A stretch of DNA of 58,457 bases from Clostridia bacterium (GTDB lineage: Bacteria > Bacillota > Clostridia > Christensenellales > DTU072), in contig JAFXIQ010000016.1 in assembly GCA_017533005.1 (NCBI GenBank), forward strand, positions 1 through 58,457, in the 5' to 3' direction. Position numbers and translations under genes: made by a program. The notes beneath the pieces are model-generated. The model saw only the letters and a program-made list of their open reading frames with translations. It had not been told where the DNA came from and ran no database searches. Every line of letters starts with the position of its first letter. The stretch's first letter is position 1. Shown here piece by piece: positions 1 through 7,426 of this stretch.

Positions 1-41
1 AACGCTAGAACTAATACTAAAAAAGATTTCTTTTTAATCAT
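1..41 (-). CDS. Start of a secreted or membrane protein gene (partial, runs off left edge)
   Basis: Only the first 13 codons are in the window, read leftward from the ATG complementary to 39-41. They encode a positively charged start (MIKKK) followed by a hydrophobic run (SFLVLVLAL), the beginning of a Sec signal peptide or signal anchor. A good promoter (106-134) lies about 65 bases upstream, which supports a real gene. The rest of the protein is not visible, so no function can be assigned. Confidence 0.55.
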   Translation of the reverse strand, partial: MIKKKSFLVLVLA

Positions 42-105
42 AATCTACCTACAAGTTAGATAAAGGAGAAAACTTTCTGCTTGCTCCTAGATTTATACAT
101 TATAT

Positions 106-134
106 ACTATAACATACGCGCGCGATAAAATCAA
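106..134 (-). promoter_or_regulatory. Sigma-A type promoter for the partial secreted-protein gene
   Basis: On the minus strand the -35 TTGATT (complement of 129-134) and -10 TATAGT (complement of 106-111) are separated by exactly 17 bases. The spacer contains an alternating GCGCGCG tract. Confidence 0.5.
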
Positions 135-197
135 GTACGAAGTAACTGTCAAAATATTCCAGGGAACTAACGCTATTTGCACGAAAAAAAGCACTCT

Positions 198-448
198 TGT
201 CGCTCTTCCCGTAGGGAATAGCGACAACTAAATAAATCCTTACGGATTTGTGATATTCGTCTAACGACGAGTGATATTGCCTATCGGCAGTTATATTTGC
301 CTATGGCAAGTTAAGGATTTATTTAATATAACTTCTTCGAGAGAAATATAAGAACCTGCTAAAGCAGAACCTTGAATTTTTCTCTCGAAAAATATAACGC
401 AAAACTTGTTTTGCATATCACTTTTAGCCACAAGGCTAAAAATACAAC
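198..448. repeat. Array of short hairpins joined by GTGATATT/ATATAAC spacers
   Basis: The 552-base gap left of the first complete gene is filled with stem-loops. A 13-bp outer stem (230-242 with 312-324) encloses small hairpins such as TGCC-TATC-GGCA and TTGCC-TAT-GGCAA, separated by GTGATATT, GTGATATT and GTTATATT. To the left is TTGTCGCT/AGCGACAA (198-227). To the right are TTCGAGAGAAA/TTTCTCTCGAA (enclosing CTGC-TAAA-GCAG), GCAAAAC-TTG-TTTTGC and TTTTAGCC-ACAA-GGCTAAAA, joined by AATATAAC or ATATCAC. The spacers on the two sides are reverse complements of each other. There is no open reading frame of note. It resembles the hairpin-array repeats seen in gut Firmicutes, from memory only. Confidence 0.6.
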
Positions 449-480
449 TAATATGTTTCAATTTTTTGTGGACAAGAAAA

Positions 481-517
481 GCACACTACATTTCACTTTT
501 AGTGAAGTATAGTGTGC
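481..517 (-). terminator. Terminator of the padR operon
   Basis: GCACACTA pairs with TAGTGTGC around an inner TTCACT/AGTGAA stem. On the minus strand a TTTTCTT tract follows. It lies about 75 bases after the stop of the membrane protein gene. Confidence 0.6.
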
Positions 518-593
518 TATACTTTTGTTATGGATAAAAAATCCCTAAGCAAAGAGCCGTTTTCGAGTGCTTTTTGTTATTTTGTCATAAGAG

Positions 594-1388
594 TTATCTT
601 CTTCTTGCTTCACGCTCGTCAATTTTTCTAATTTGTTTGAGAAGCAATACGAAGGTCGAAACAACGAATCCTGCTACTGCGATAATCCAATATGGATGCC
701 ATAGTCCTGTTAGAACTGCAGTGATAAGGTAAGCCTCCACAGCCGTGAAGTTGATGAAAGCCATATAAGCCGAAAGTGCAGGTTTCTTACCGCGCAAGAA
801 TTGCATACCGATGTGAATAGCCATAATCGCCATTCCGTATGAAGGGAAAACCACCCAGCTCTTTGCTGCCGGCAAATCGAATACGAGTATCATATTTAGG
901 AACACGAGTAGCACGGCAAAAATATAATAACTAGCAAAAATAACGCCTGTCGTTGCGTGTTTCTTTAGCGCGAAGTTTCTTATCAAAATATTACCCGTGT
1001 AATACAAATAAATCACGATTGCCATAGCTGGGAAGATGGTATATGCACCTACTGCCCAACCACCGGGAACGAATAGACCTACTAGTATATAAGCGACCAC
1101 ACAAGTAAGAATAAACATAATTGTGTAGATAACGCTTTTTTGAACTCTAGCATCCCTAACTACAGCTATAGGGTTACCCGAAAGTGCACGAATGTGTTCA
1201 CGGTAATCGCCTAAATTGTTGATGCATTTTTCATAAATTTCATCTTCTTCGTAGCCTTCTTTTTGCATATCAATAGCATTTGACATAAGGTTACCGAGAA
1301 GCTCTTCACGGAAATCTCTAACTTCCTTGCTATCCGGCAAAGGTCTAAAAACTTTGTCTAGATACTTCTTGAATTTTTCTAGTAGCAT
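594..1388 (-). CDS. Multi-pass membrane protein with an N-terminal DUF1700/HAAS-like domain, partner of PadR
   Basis: This 264-residue protein begins with a charged region (about residues 1-75, with FREELLGNL and YEEDEIYEKCINNLGD). That pattern is typical of the HAAS/DUF1700 or permease-prefix domain found beside PadR regulators. Roughly five or six hydrophobic segments follow between residues 85 and 255, then a basic tail (RKIDEREARRR). The start overlaps the padR stop by one base (TAATG), and GGAGG lies just upstream inside padR. The pair is probably a small envelope-stress or antimicrobial-response module in which the soluble domain senses or binds a partner. The exact role is unknown. Confidence 0.7.
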   Translation of the reverse strand: MLLEKFKKYLDKVFRPLPDSKEVRDFREELLGNLMSNAIDMQKEGYEEDEIYEKCINNLGDYREHIRALSGNPIAVVRDARVQKSVIYTIMFILTCVVAYILVGLFVPGGWAVGAYTIFPAMAIVIYLYYTGNILIRNFALKKHATTGVIFASYYIFAVLLVFLNMILVFDLPAAKSWVVFPSYGMAIMAIHIGMQFLRGKKPALSAYMAFINFTAVEAYLITAVLTGLWHPYWIIAVAGFVVSTFVLLLKQIRKIDEREARRR

Positions 1389-1723
1389 TAATTGTTACCT
1401 CCAACAATTAGATTATTCAAAAGTCTATTGAGTTCTTTCCAAACTCTAACTTTTTCATCGTAATATTCCCTACCCTTTTGGCTAATACGGTAGTATCTGC
1501 GTCTTGCGCCACCAACGCCGTCACCCCAATAGGTAGTCAACAACCCTTCGGCTTCCATTCTCCTAAAAGCCGTATATATAGTTGCATCTTTAACTTCGAT
1601 AAGCCCTTCTCCTGCATCTGTTATGCGTTTAGCGATTTCATAACCGTAGTTATCGCCCTCGAGCAAAATACGAAGTATAATGGTTTCTGTATGTCCTCTT
1701 AAGACGTCTCCATTAACAGCCAT
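1388..1723 (-). CDS. PadR-family transcriptional regulator
   Basis: A 111-residue winged-helix protein of normal PadR size. The start LRGHTETIILRILLEGDNYGYEIAKRI matches the PadR DNA-binding helices, and DATIYTAFRRMEAEGLLTTYW with RRYYRISQKGREYY matches the recognition helix and wing. A short C-terminal helix probably makes the dimer. PadR proteins usually repress their own operon and are released by phenolics, drugs or envelope stress; no ligand can be read here. It is translationally coupled to the downstream membrane protein. A TGTATACA palindrome at its promoter is a likely autoregulatory operator. Confidence 0.85.
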   Translation of the reverse strand: MAVNGDVLRGHTETIILRILLEGDNYGYEIAKRITDAGEGLIEVKDATIYTAFRRMEAEGLLTTYWGDGVGGARRRYYRISQKGREYYDEKVRVWKELNRLLNNLIVGGNN

Positions 1724-1770
1724 TTCTCACCATCCATAAGTAACTAATCTAAAAAACTATATAATCTGTT

Positions 1771-1805
1771 TGTATACATTATAACACATAACGTCGATTT
1801 GTAAA
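1771..1805 (-). promoter_or_regulatory. padR promoter with a palindromic candidate operator
   Basis: On the minus strand, TTTACA (complement of 1800-1805), a 16-base spacer and TATAAT (complement of 1778-1783). The perfect palindrome TGTATACA (1771-1778) follows directly, at the expected transcription start. It resembles half of the ATGT-ACAT type sites bound by PadR proteins, so autoregulation is plausible. Confidence 0.5.
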
Positions 1806-1877
1806 GTACATTTTGAAATAAAATTGTAATTTTACGAATTTTCGTATATGAACTATGGACATTATGGCTAAAACGCG

Positions 1878-1901
1878 GAAAGCACTCACGAGAGTGCTTT
1901 C
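1878..1901 (-). terminator. lysA terminator
   Basis: GAAAGCACTC and GAGTGCTTTC form a 10-bp stem with an ACGA loop, starting 19 bases beyond the lysA stop. Confidence 0.6.
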
Positions 1902-1919
1902 TTACGTATTATAAGGCTA

Positions 1920-3179
1920 TTAGTCTTTGAATTCGTCGTAGATGTCTAGTGTAGCGAAGTAATCTTTGGGGGTTTCTGCTCTTCTGATTAGTTCGAAGCT
2001 TCCGTCCTTCTTGTATAGGATTTCTGCGCTACGTAGTTTGCCGTTGTAGTTGTAACCCATTGAATGTCCGTGTGCGCCGGCTTCGTGAATGAAGAGAAGG
2101 TCGCCTTTTTCGATTTCAGGAAGGTTTCTGTCGACTGCGAACTTGTCGCTGTTTTCACATAGAGAGCCTACGACGTCGTAAACTTTGTCGCTAGGAGCGT
2201 TTTCTTTACCTAGAACTGTGATATGGTGGTAAGCACCATAAATTGCAGGGCGCATAAGGTGTGCCGCACAAGCATCTACGCCAACGTATTCTTTATAGAT
2301 ATGCTTGAAGTGTAGCACTCTAGTAATGAGCCCACCGTAAGGAGCGAGCATATATCTTCCGAGTTCGGTATATAGAGCGAGTTCCCCTACTGTGCTAGGC
2401 ACGATAATCTTATTATAAGCTTCTTTTACGCCGTTTGCTACTTGATAAATATCAACTTTTTCTTGTTCAGGTCTATACGGAACGCCGATACCGCCAGAAA
2501 GGTTAGCAAAAACGAACTTTGCACCGGTTTTCTTATTTAAGTCAACGATAAGTTCGAATATAATTCTAGCTAGTTCGGGATAGTATCCGTTGCCGATATT
2601 GTTAGATGCTAGGAATGCGTGAATACCGAATTCTTTAACGCCCATAGCCATTAATTTTTCAACGGCTTCGAACATTTGCGCGTTGGTTAGACCATATTTA
2701 GCGTCTGCAGGACAACCCATAATTTGGTTGTTGATTTTGAAATCTCCACCGGGATTATAGCGCAAGCAAATCTTCTCGGGGATACCTGCTACTTCGTTTA
2801 AGAAGTCGATATGGGTAATATCGTCAAGGTTTATAATAGCGCCTAGCTCTTTTGCTAGTACGTATTCTTCTGCAGCAGTTTCGTTACTAGAGAACATAAT
2901 CTTATCGCCGGAGAAACCTAGTTTTTTAGCCATAAGAAGTTCGGTATAAGATGAGCAGTCAACGCCACAATCGCCTTTTGCTAGTAGCTTGATTAGCGCG
3001 GGGTTTGGAGTAGCTTTTACTGCGAAATATTCGCGATAACCCTTATTCCAAGAAAACGCGTCTAGGAGCTCGTTCATATTATCTTCTATACCCTTTTCGT
3101 CGTAAAGGTGGAAAGGTGTAGGATAAACTTTAGCGATTTGTTCAGCTTGTTCTTTAGTTACGAAAGGTAGTCTTTTCAT
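1920..3179 (-). CDS. lysA: Diaminopimelate decarboxylase (LysA family)
   Basis: A PLP-dependent fold-III decarboxylase, normally converting meso-diaminopimelate to lysine in the cytosol. The N-terminal PLP barrel carries the Schiff-base lysine in YFAVKATPNP. The glycine-rich phosphate loop is LSGGIGVPYRP. The second-subunit catalytic Cys is in GSLCENSDKFA, and the C-terminal block reads HEAGAHGHSMGYNYN. The 419-residue length fits LysA. I chose the ATG at 3179 (MKRLPF) because GAGAG lies about 7 bases upstream; an in-frame ATG at 3185 adds two residues. GAHGHSM replaces the more usual GAYG-SM, so a related carboxynorspermidine-decarboxylase-like activity is not fully excluded. It is divergent from pckG. 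Confidence 0.82.
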   Translation of the reverse strand: MKRLPFVTKEQAEQIAKVYPTPFHLYDEKGIEDNMNELLDAFSWNKGYREYFAVKATPNPALIKLLAKGDCGVDCSSYTELLMAKKLGFSGDKIMFSSNETAAEEYVLAKELGAIINLDDITHIDFLNEVAGIPEKICLRYNPGGDFKINNQIMGCPADAKYGLTNAQMFEAVEKLMAMGVKEFGIHAFLASNNIGNGYYPELARIIFELIVDLNKKTGAKFVFANLSGGIGVPYRPEQEKVDIYQVANGVKEAYNKIIVPSTVGELALYTELGRYMLAPYGGLITRVLHFKHIYKEYVGVDACAAHLMRPAIYGAYHHITVLGKENAPSDKVYDVVGSLCENSDKFAVDRNLPEIEKGDLLFIHEAGAHGHSMGYNYNGKLRSAEILYKKDGSFELIRRAETPKDYFATLDIYDEFKD

Positions 3180-3244
3180 TTTCATCTCTCAAATACATAA
3201 TTTTTCTTTGATAAACGTCGCATGTGCACGATTTTAACATCTAT

Positions 3245-3273
3245 ATTATATAGTTTGACTACTTTTTAGTCAA
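3245..3273 (-). promoter_or_regulatory. lysA promoter inside a TTTGACT/AGTCAAA palindrome
   Basis: Minus-strand TTGACT (complement of 3268-3273), 17 bases, TATAAT (complement of 3245-3250). The -35 is one arm of the inverted repeat TTTGACT-acttttt-AGTCAAA (3256-3274). The other arm gives a TTGACT facing the opposite way toward pckG. Confidence 0.6.
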
Positions 3274-3302
3274 ATAAATTATATAATAATGAACGAATTA
3301 TA

Positions 3303-3331
3303 TTGCACAACCTAATTTTCTTTGATATAAT
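3303..3331 (+). promoter_or_regulatory. pckG promoter
   Basis: TTGCAC (3303-3308), a 17-base spacer and TATAAT (3326-3331), preceded by TG one base upstream (extended -10). The ATG is 30 bases downstream and ATAGGAGA (3346-3353) is the ribosome binding site. Confidence 0.65.
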
Positions 3332-3360
3332 AAAGGTATTCTAATATAGGAGATTCAAAT

Positions 3361-5160
3361 ATGATTACTTCACCTTTGACTACCAATAAGTCGGTTCTAG
3401 CATTCGTAGAAAAATACGCTAACATGATGCGTCCAAAAGATATTGTTTGGATTGACGGCAGCAAGGCTCAACTTAAAGCTCTCACAAACGAAGCAGTATC
3501 AACAGGCGAAATCATCAAATGTAACAGTAAACTTCTCCCCGGATGTCTATATCACCGCACAGCAGTAAACGACGTAGCACGCGTAGAAGGCAGAACATTT
3601 ATCTGCTCACGTGAAAAAGAAAATGCAGGCCCCACCAACAACTGGATGGAACCACAAGAAGCTTATGCTAAACTAGACGCTATCGCAGACGGTTGCATGG
3701 AAGGAAGAACCATGTACGTTATCCCCTTCTCAATGGGTAAAGTTGGTTCACCATTCGCAAAATATGGTATTGAACTTACAGACAGCATTTACGTTGTATT
3801 GAACATGAACATCATGACGAGAGTTGGCGCAAAAGTTCTAACTAAACTTGGCGACTCTGACGAATTCGTTCGTGGTATCCACAGCAAAGTTAAACTAGAA
3901 GAAGAAAACCGTTACATCTGCCAATTCCCAGAAGACAACACCATCTATTCATTGAACAGTGGTTACGGCGGAAACGTTCTACTTGGTAAAAAATGCTTTG
4001 CACTCCGTATTGCATCATACCAAGGTTGGAAAGAAGGCTGGATGGCAGAACACATGCTCATTCTAGGCGTTCAAAAACCCGACGGCGACATCAAATACAT
4101 CACAGCAGCATTCCCATCAGCATGTGGTAAGACCAACCTCGCAATGCTTATTCCTCCCGAAACTTACACAGCAAAGGGATATAAAGTATTCACAGTTGGC
4201 GACGACATCGCATGGATTCGTAAAGGTCGTGGTGGCAAACTATACGCAGTTAACCCAGAAAATGGTTTCTTCGGCGTAGCACCTGGCACAAACGCAAAAT
4301 CTAACCCCAACGCACTAGCAAGCACACAAAAAGGCACCATCTTCACCAACGTAGTATTCAACCCCAAGACGAAGACCGTATGGTGGGAAGGTTTAGATAA
4401 GAATCCTCCCAAGAACGTACTTGATTGGAAAGGCAACAAGTGGTCAGGTGGTATGGTAGACGCTGATGGTAAGGTTATCAAAGGCGCACACCCCAACAGC
4501 CGTTTCACGAGCCCTGCTAAGAACTGCCCCTGCCTATCAACCGAATTCGAAAACCCCAAAGGTGTACCGATTTCAGCAATCATCTTCGGTGGCAGAAGAG
4601 CAAAGGCTGCTCCACTAGTTTACGAAGCACGTGACTGGAAACACGGCGTATTCGTTGGTTCAATCATGGCATCAGAAACGACAGCTGCAGCAAGTGGTGC
4701 AGTAGGCGTTGTACGTCATGACCCGATGGCAATGCTCCCCTTCTGTGGTTACCACATGGGCGACTACTTCCAACACTGGCTAGACATGGGCAAGAAGATT
4801 AAGAATAAACCCAAAATCTTCAACGTTAACTGGTTCAGAACCGACGATGAAGGCAACTTCATTTGGCCGGGCTTTGGCGACAACATGCGCGTACTAGACT
4901 GGATACTCGCTCGTTGTGAAGACGCAGTTGACGCAGTAGAAACCCCTATCGGTTTCATGCCTAAAGCTGAAGACATCAACCTTGAAGGACTTGACTTCTC
5001 AGTTGAACAACTAGAATCAATCCTAGATTGCGACAAGAAAGTATGGCTCAAAGAAGCAGCTGACATCGAAGAATTCTACAAGAGATTCGGCGACAAGCTA
5101 CCTAAAGAACTCACCGCAGAGCTCAACAGACTCAAAAAGAACCTACGCAAACGCAAATAG
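3361..5160 (+). CDS. pckG: Phosphoenolpyruvate carboxykinase, GTP type
   Basis: A 599-residue cytosolic enzyme interconverting oxaloacetate plus GTP with PEP, CO2 and GDP. Length and motifs fit the GTP class. These include the substrate loop SPFAKYGIELTDS, the kinase-1a P-loop FPSACGKTNLAML with its mobile catalytic Cys, and the metal-binding GDDIAW. NPENGFFGVAPGT and FGGRRAKAAPLVYEARDW are also family signatures. In anaerobes it often runs toward oxaloacetate and makes GTP during fermentation; the direction here is inference. It is a single-gene unit between its own promoter and a strong terminator. Codon use is unusually C-ending and regular, consistent with high expression. Confidence 0.95.
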   Translation: MITSPLTTNKSVLAFVEKYANMMRPKDIVWIDGSKAQLKALTNEAVSTGEIIKCNSKLLPGCLYHRTAVNDVARVEGRTFICSREKENAGPTNNWMEPQEAYAKLDAIADGCMEGRTMYVIPFSMGKVGSPFAKYGIELTDSIYVVLNMNIMTRVGAKVLTKLGDSDEFVRGIHSKVKLEEENRYICQFPEDNTIYSLNSGYGGNVLLGKKCFALRIASYQGWKEGWMAEHMLILGVQKPDGDIKYITAAFPSACGKTNLAMLIPPETYTAKGYKVFTVGDDIAWIRKGRGGKLYAVNPENGFFGVAPGTNAKSNPNALASTQKGTIFTNVVFNPKTKTVWWEGLDKNPPKNVLDWKGNKWSGGMVDADGKVIKGAHPNSRFTSPAKNCPCLSTEFENPKGVPISAIIFGGRRAKAAPLVYEARDWKHGVFVGSIMASETTAAASGAVGVVRHDPMAMLPFCGYHMGDYFQHWLDMGKKIKNKPKIFNVNWFRTDDEGNFIWPGFGDNMRVLDWILARCEDAVDAVETPIGFMPKAEDINLEGLDFSVEQLESILDCDKKVWLKEAADIEEFYKRFGDKLPKELTAELNRLKKNLRKRK

Positions 5161-5170
5161 TTGAACAAAT

Positions 5171-5199
5171 AAAAAAGCACTCGCAAGAGTGCTTTTTTT
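5171..5199. terminator. Bidirectional terminator between pckG and the SecB-like gene
   Basis: AAAAAAGCACTC-GCAA-GAGTGCTTTTTTT is a GNRA-capped hairpin with an A tract before and a T tract after it. It can stop pckG from the left and the convergent SecB-like gene from the right. Confidence 0.8.
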
Positions 5200-5233
5200 A
5201 TTGCTTTTATCGTTTTCGTTTATAACAAAATAG

Positions 5234-5665
5234 TTATATATTGTCGTCGATTGGCGTAATTTTAATTTCGGGTTTTTCTTGTGCTTTCGGTTGAACGATA
5301 GGTTGTCTAAAGTTTATGGTAGGCAAGATGTACGGTGGCATATTTGCAGTCGTTGTTAGCTGTGTGAGCGTTGCACGAGCATACGGGAACAATACTTCAC
5401 TTGCTTCTATTCGCATAGCGTCAATCGAGCCTTCGGTTTCCACGCTGAATTTACCAACGATTTTCACAGTGGTATCGAATGGTGTTAATTCTTCTTGCTT
5501 TTCTTGTACGGTAACCGTAATGGCGAGCAAGAAGTTTTCTCCCCTTTTCGATATGTCAAACTTCAAATTAGGATTGATTTTGAAGTTCTTGACGTCGTTT
5601 TCGTGGACGTTTTGTTTAAAGTTAAGTTCGGGAACGCTGTAGCCTTGAAATTTTAAATATGCCAT
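5234..5665 (-). CDS. SecB-like protein-export chaperone
   Basis: A 143-residue SecB-fold protein. The signature is in the last third: LFPYARATLTQLTTTANMPPYILPTINF matches the SecB C-terminal block around LFPYAR and PPL-LPPINF. The middle has the alternating beta strands expected (LKFDISK, FLLAITVTVQEK). SecB tetramers hold unfolded clients for SecA or for toxin-antitoxin chaperones. SecB is best known from proteobacteria, but short homologues exist in Firmicutes and their clients are mostly unknown. It follows the YitT gene after 9 bases, with GGAG before the ATG, so the two are probably one operon. No toxin-antitoxin genes are nearby. Confidence 0.72.
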   Translation of the reverse strand: MAYLKFQGYSVPELNFKQNVHENDVKNFKINPNLKFDISKRGENFLLAITVTVQEKQEELTPFDTTVKIVGKFSVETEGSIDAMRIEASEVLFPYARATLTQLTTTANMPPYILPTINFRQPIVQPKAQEKPEIKITPIDDNI

Positions 5666-5674
5666 AATAACTCC

Positions 5675-6634
5675 TTAATTTCCGGAACGGAATCCAAATC
5701 CGTTAACTTCTTTTGCTTTTGTGATATACAAGAATGCATCTTTATCCATAGTTTTAACGAGTTGTTTGAGTTGGGTTGACTGACGTTTTTTAACCACACA
5801 AACGATTATGTGCCTTTCGTGATGCGTAAATACGCCTTCGCCTTTCATAATCGTAGCGCCACGACCGAGTTGTTTAATAATTTCTTCGGCTATTTCTTGG
5901 TCCTTGTCAGTTATAATATTGAAAACTAAACTCGATTGGAAACCGTGAGTAATAACGTCGGCGACCTCGGAAGTTAGGAACAGCGAAATAAACGAATAAA
6001 GTATTGGCGTGGCAACGTCGATAAATACTTGATTAGGTTCGCTACCTTTGATATTAAGTAGTCCCATAACGCCCGAGAAAAGCACAACTATCGAGTCGAA
6101 GGCAAATATTTGCCATTGAGCATTCATTTCAGGGTGAAGCTTGTAACCGATTTTACCTATGATATCCGTACCCCCTGCACTCGCATTCATAAGTAGCATA
6201 CCGCCTAGAGCCACACCGCTCAATACACCACCTGCGATAGACGCGAGCATAACAACGCCACTTTCGAGTCCCGAACCTTGGAAAACCGGGAAACCAATTT
6301 GCTCAAATAGGAACATAGAGCCGGTGTAGCCCAATACGCAAATCGTAGAGTTTATAGCGAACTCTTTGTTAAGAAGAAAGAATGATACGATAACTAGTGG
6401 TAAGTTCATTATGAACATAGTAACCGAAGGTCTAAACCACGTATTAGCGAGTTCAAGGTTAAACTCTCCGACCACGTTATAGATAACCGAAGAAATACCA
6501 CCTAACCCACCGGGTGCAAAAGCATTAGGAACGATAAAAACGTGCGTAGCCAAACCACGCAAACACGCAAGTGCAACGAGCAGAGTGTAAAACCCTACTT
6601 TTTTCCATATCATTTTTTGCTTAACTTTATCCAT
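5675..6634 (-). CDS. YitT-family membrane protein
   Basis: A 319-residue integral membrane protein. Several hydrophobic segments (about residues 12-35, 60-85, 95-115, 130-155, 165-190) lead into a soluble C-terminal DUF2179 domain (VFNIITDKDQEIAEEIIKQLGRGATIMKGEGVFTHHERHIIVCVV). The YitT signatures PNAFAPGGLGGIS and NASAGGTDIIGK are clear. The family contains membrane proteins of unsettled transport function, and no substrate is evident. GAGGG lies 7 bases before the chosen ATG. It heads a two-gene unit with the SecB-like chaperone. Confidence 0.85.
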   Translation of the reverse strand: MDKVKQKMIWKKVGFYTLLVALACLRGLATHVFIVPNAFAPGGLGGISSVIYNVVGEFNLELANTWFRPSVTMFIMNLPLVIVSFFLLNKEFAINSTICVLGYTGSMFLFEQIGFPVFQGSGLESGVVMLASIAGGVLSGVALGGMLLMNASAGGTDIIGKIGYKLHPEMNAQWQIFAFDSIVVLFSGVMGLLNIKGSEPNQVFIDVATPILYSFISLFLTSEVADVITHGFQSSLVFNIITDKDQEIAEEIIKQLGRGATIMKGEGVFTHHERHIIVCVVKKRQSTQLKQLVKTMDKDAFLYITKAKEVNGFGFRSGN

Positions 6635-6697
6635 ACCATCCCTCGCGAGATATTCTACCCCTATTATATACCTAGCCTAACGATAAATCAATAAGAA

Positions 6698-6719
6698 AAA
6701 GCACGCTTCCGCGTGCTTT
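6698..6719 (-). terminator. pflBA terminator
   Basis: AAAGCACGC-TTCC-GCGTGCTTT; on the minus strand it is followed by a further TTCTTATT tract. It begins only 3 bases after the pflA stop. Confidence 0.75.
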
Positions 6720-6722
6720 ATA

Positions 6723-7424
6723 TTAAATATTAAAGATTTTTTCTAATTCAGCTATTTTTTCCTTGCTTGTTTCGGGATAGTCTTTCAAAGGGAAGTCTAT
6801 ACCCATTTGCTCGTATTTTTCTAGGCAAAGCTTTCTGAATTGAAGCAATTCTACTTTTTCTATATTTTTATATGGAGCAAGACGCTTTTTAAGTGCGAGA
6901 ACTTCTTCTTCCGTATCGTTAATCGTGGGAATGATGACTTGTCTTATCCATACGGGAATTCCCCTTTCTTCCAGCATTTTTAGAAATGCGAAAGGCTTGT
7001 TCATATCGTCTTTTACGTGCTTCTTGTAGTCGGATTCGTTATTGAACTTAATATCAAGTAGCACTAGGTCAACGTAATCAAGTAGTTTATCTACTTTTTC
7101 ATTCATAATCGTACCCGACGTATCAAGTGTGATATGGAGTCTGTTATCTTTGAGCTTTTTTGCAACTTCTGTTAGAAATTCTGCTTGCAAAAGTGGTTCT
7201 CCGCCGGAAAACGTTACTCCACCGTCTTTTATGTAGCTACGCAAGCGCAAAATTCTACGAACGAGCTCACCTTCGTCCATAAGATTTTCTTCTTTTGCAA
7301 CCCACGTATCGGGATTTTGACAGAAGCTACATCTTAAATGACAGCCATCGGTAAATATGACTGCGCGAACGCCGGGGCCGTCAACGGTGCCTAGAGATTG
7401 TATGCTGTGGATATATCCTTTCAT
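6723..7424 (-). CDS. pflA: Pyruvate formate-lyase activating enzyme (radical SAM)
   Basis: This 233-residue enzyme uses S-adenosylmethionine and a [4Fe-4S] cluster to abstract hydrogen from a glycine of PflB, creating the glycyl radical. The cluster motif CHLRCSFC (C-x3-C-x2-C) is near residue 30, in the usual GCHLRCSFCQNPDTW context. The SAM-binding region is TFSGGEPLLQ, and LLDIKFNNESDYKKH is typical of PflA. Length fits the family. It lies two bases after pflB, the standard order, and is translated with it. It acts only under anaerobic conditions. Confidence 0.94.
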   Translation of the reverse strand: MKGYIHSIQSLGTVDGPGVRAVIFTDGCHLRCSFCQNPDTWVAKEENLMDEGELVRRILRLRSYIKDGGVTFSGGEPLLQAEFLTEVAKKLKDNRLHITLDTSGTIMNEKVDKLLDYVDLVLLDIKFNNESDYKKHVKDDMNKPFAFLKMLEERGIPVWIRQVIIPTINDTEEEVLALKKRLAPYKNIEKVELLQFRKLCLEKYEQMGIDFPLKDYPETSKEKIAELEKIFNI

Positions 7425-7426
7425 AA

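Noticed and set aside
1920..3179. GAHGHSM in place of GAYG-SM in LysA as an unusual active site
   Set aside because: I recall this variant from other clostridial LysA proteins; the Schiff-base Lys and catalytic Cys are intact, so it is probably a normal subgroup.
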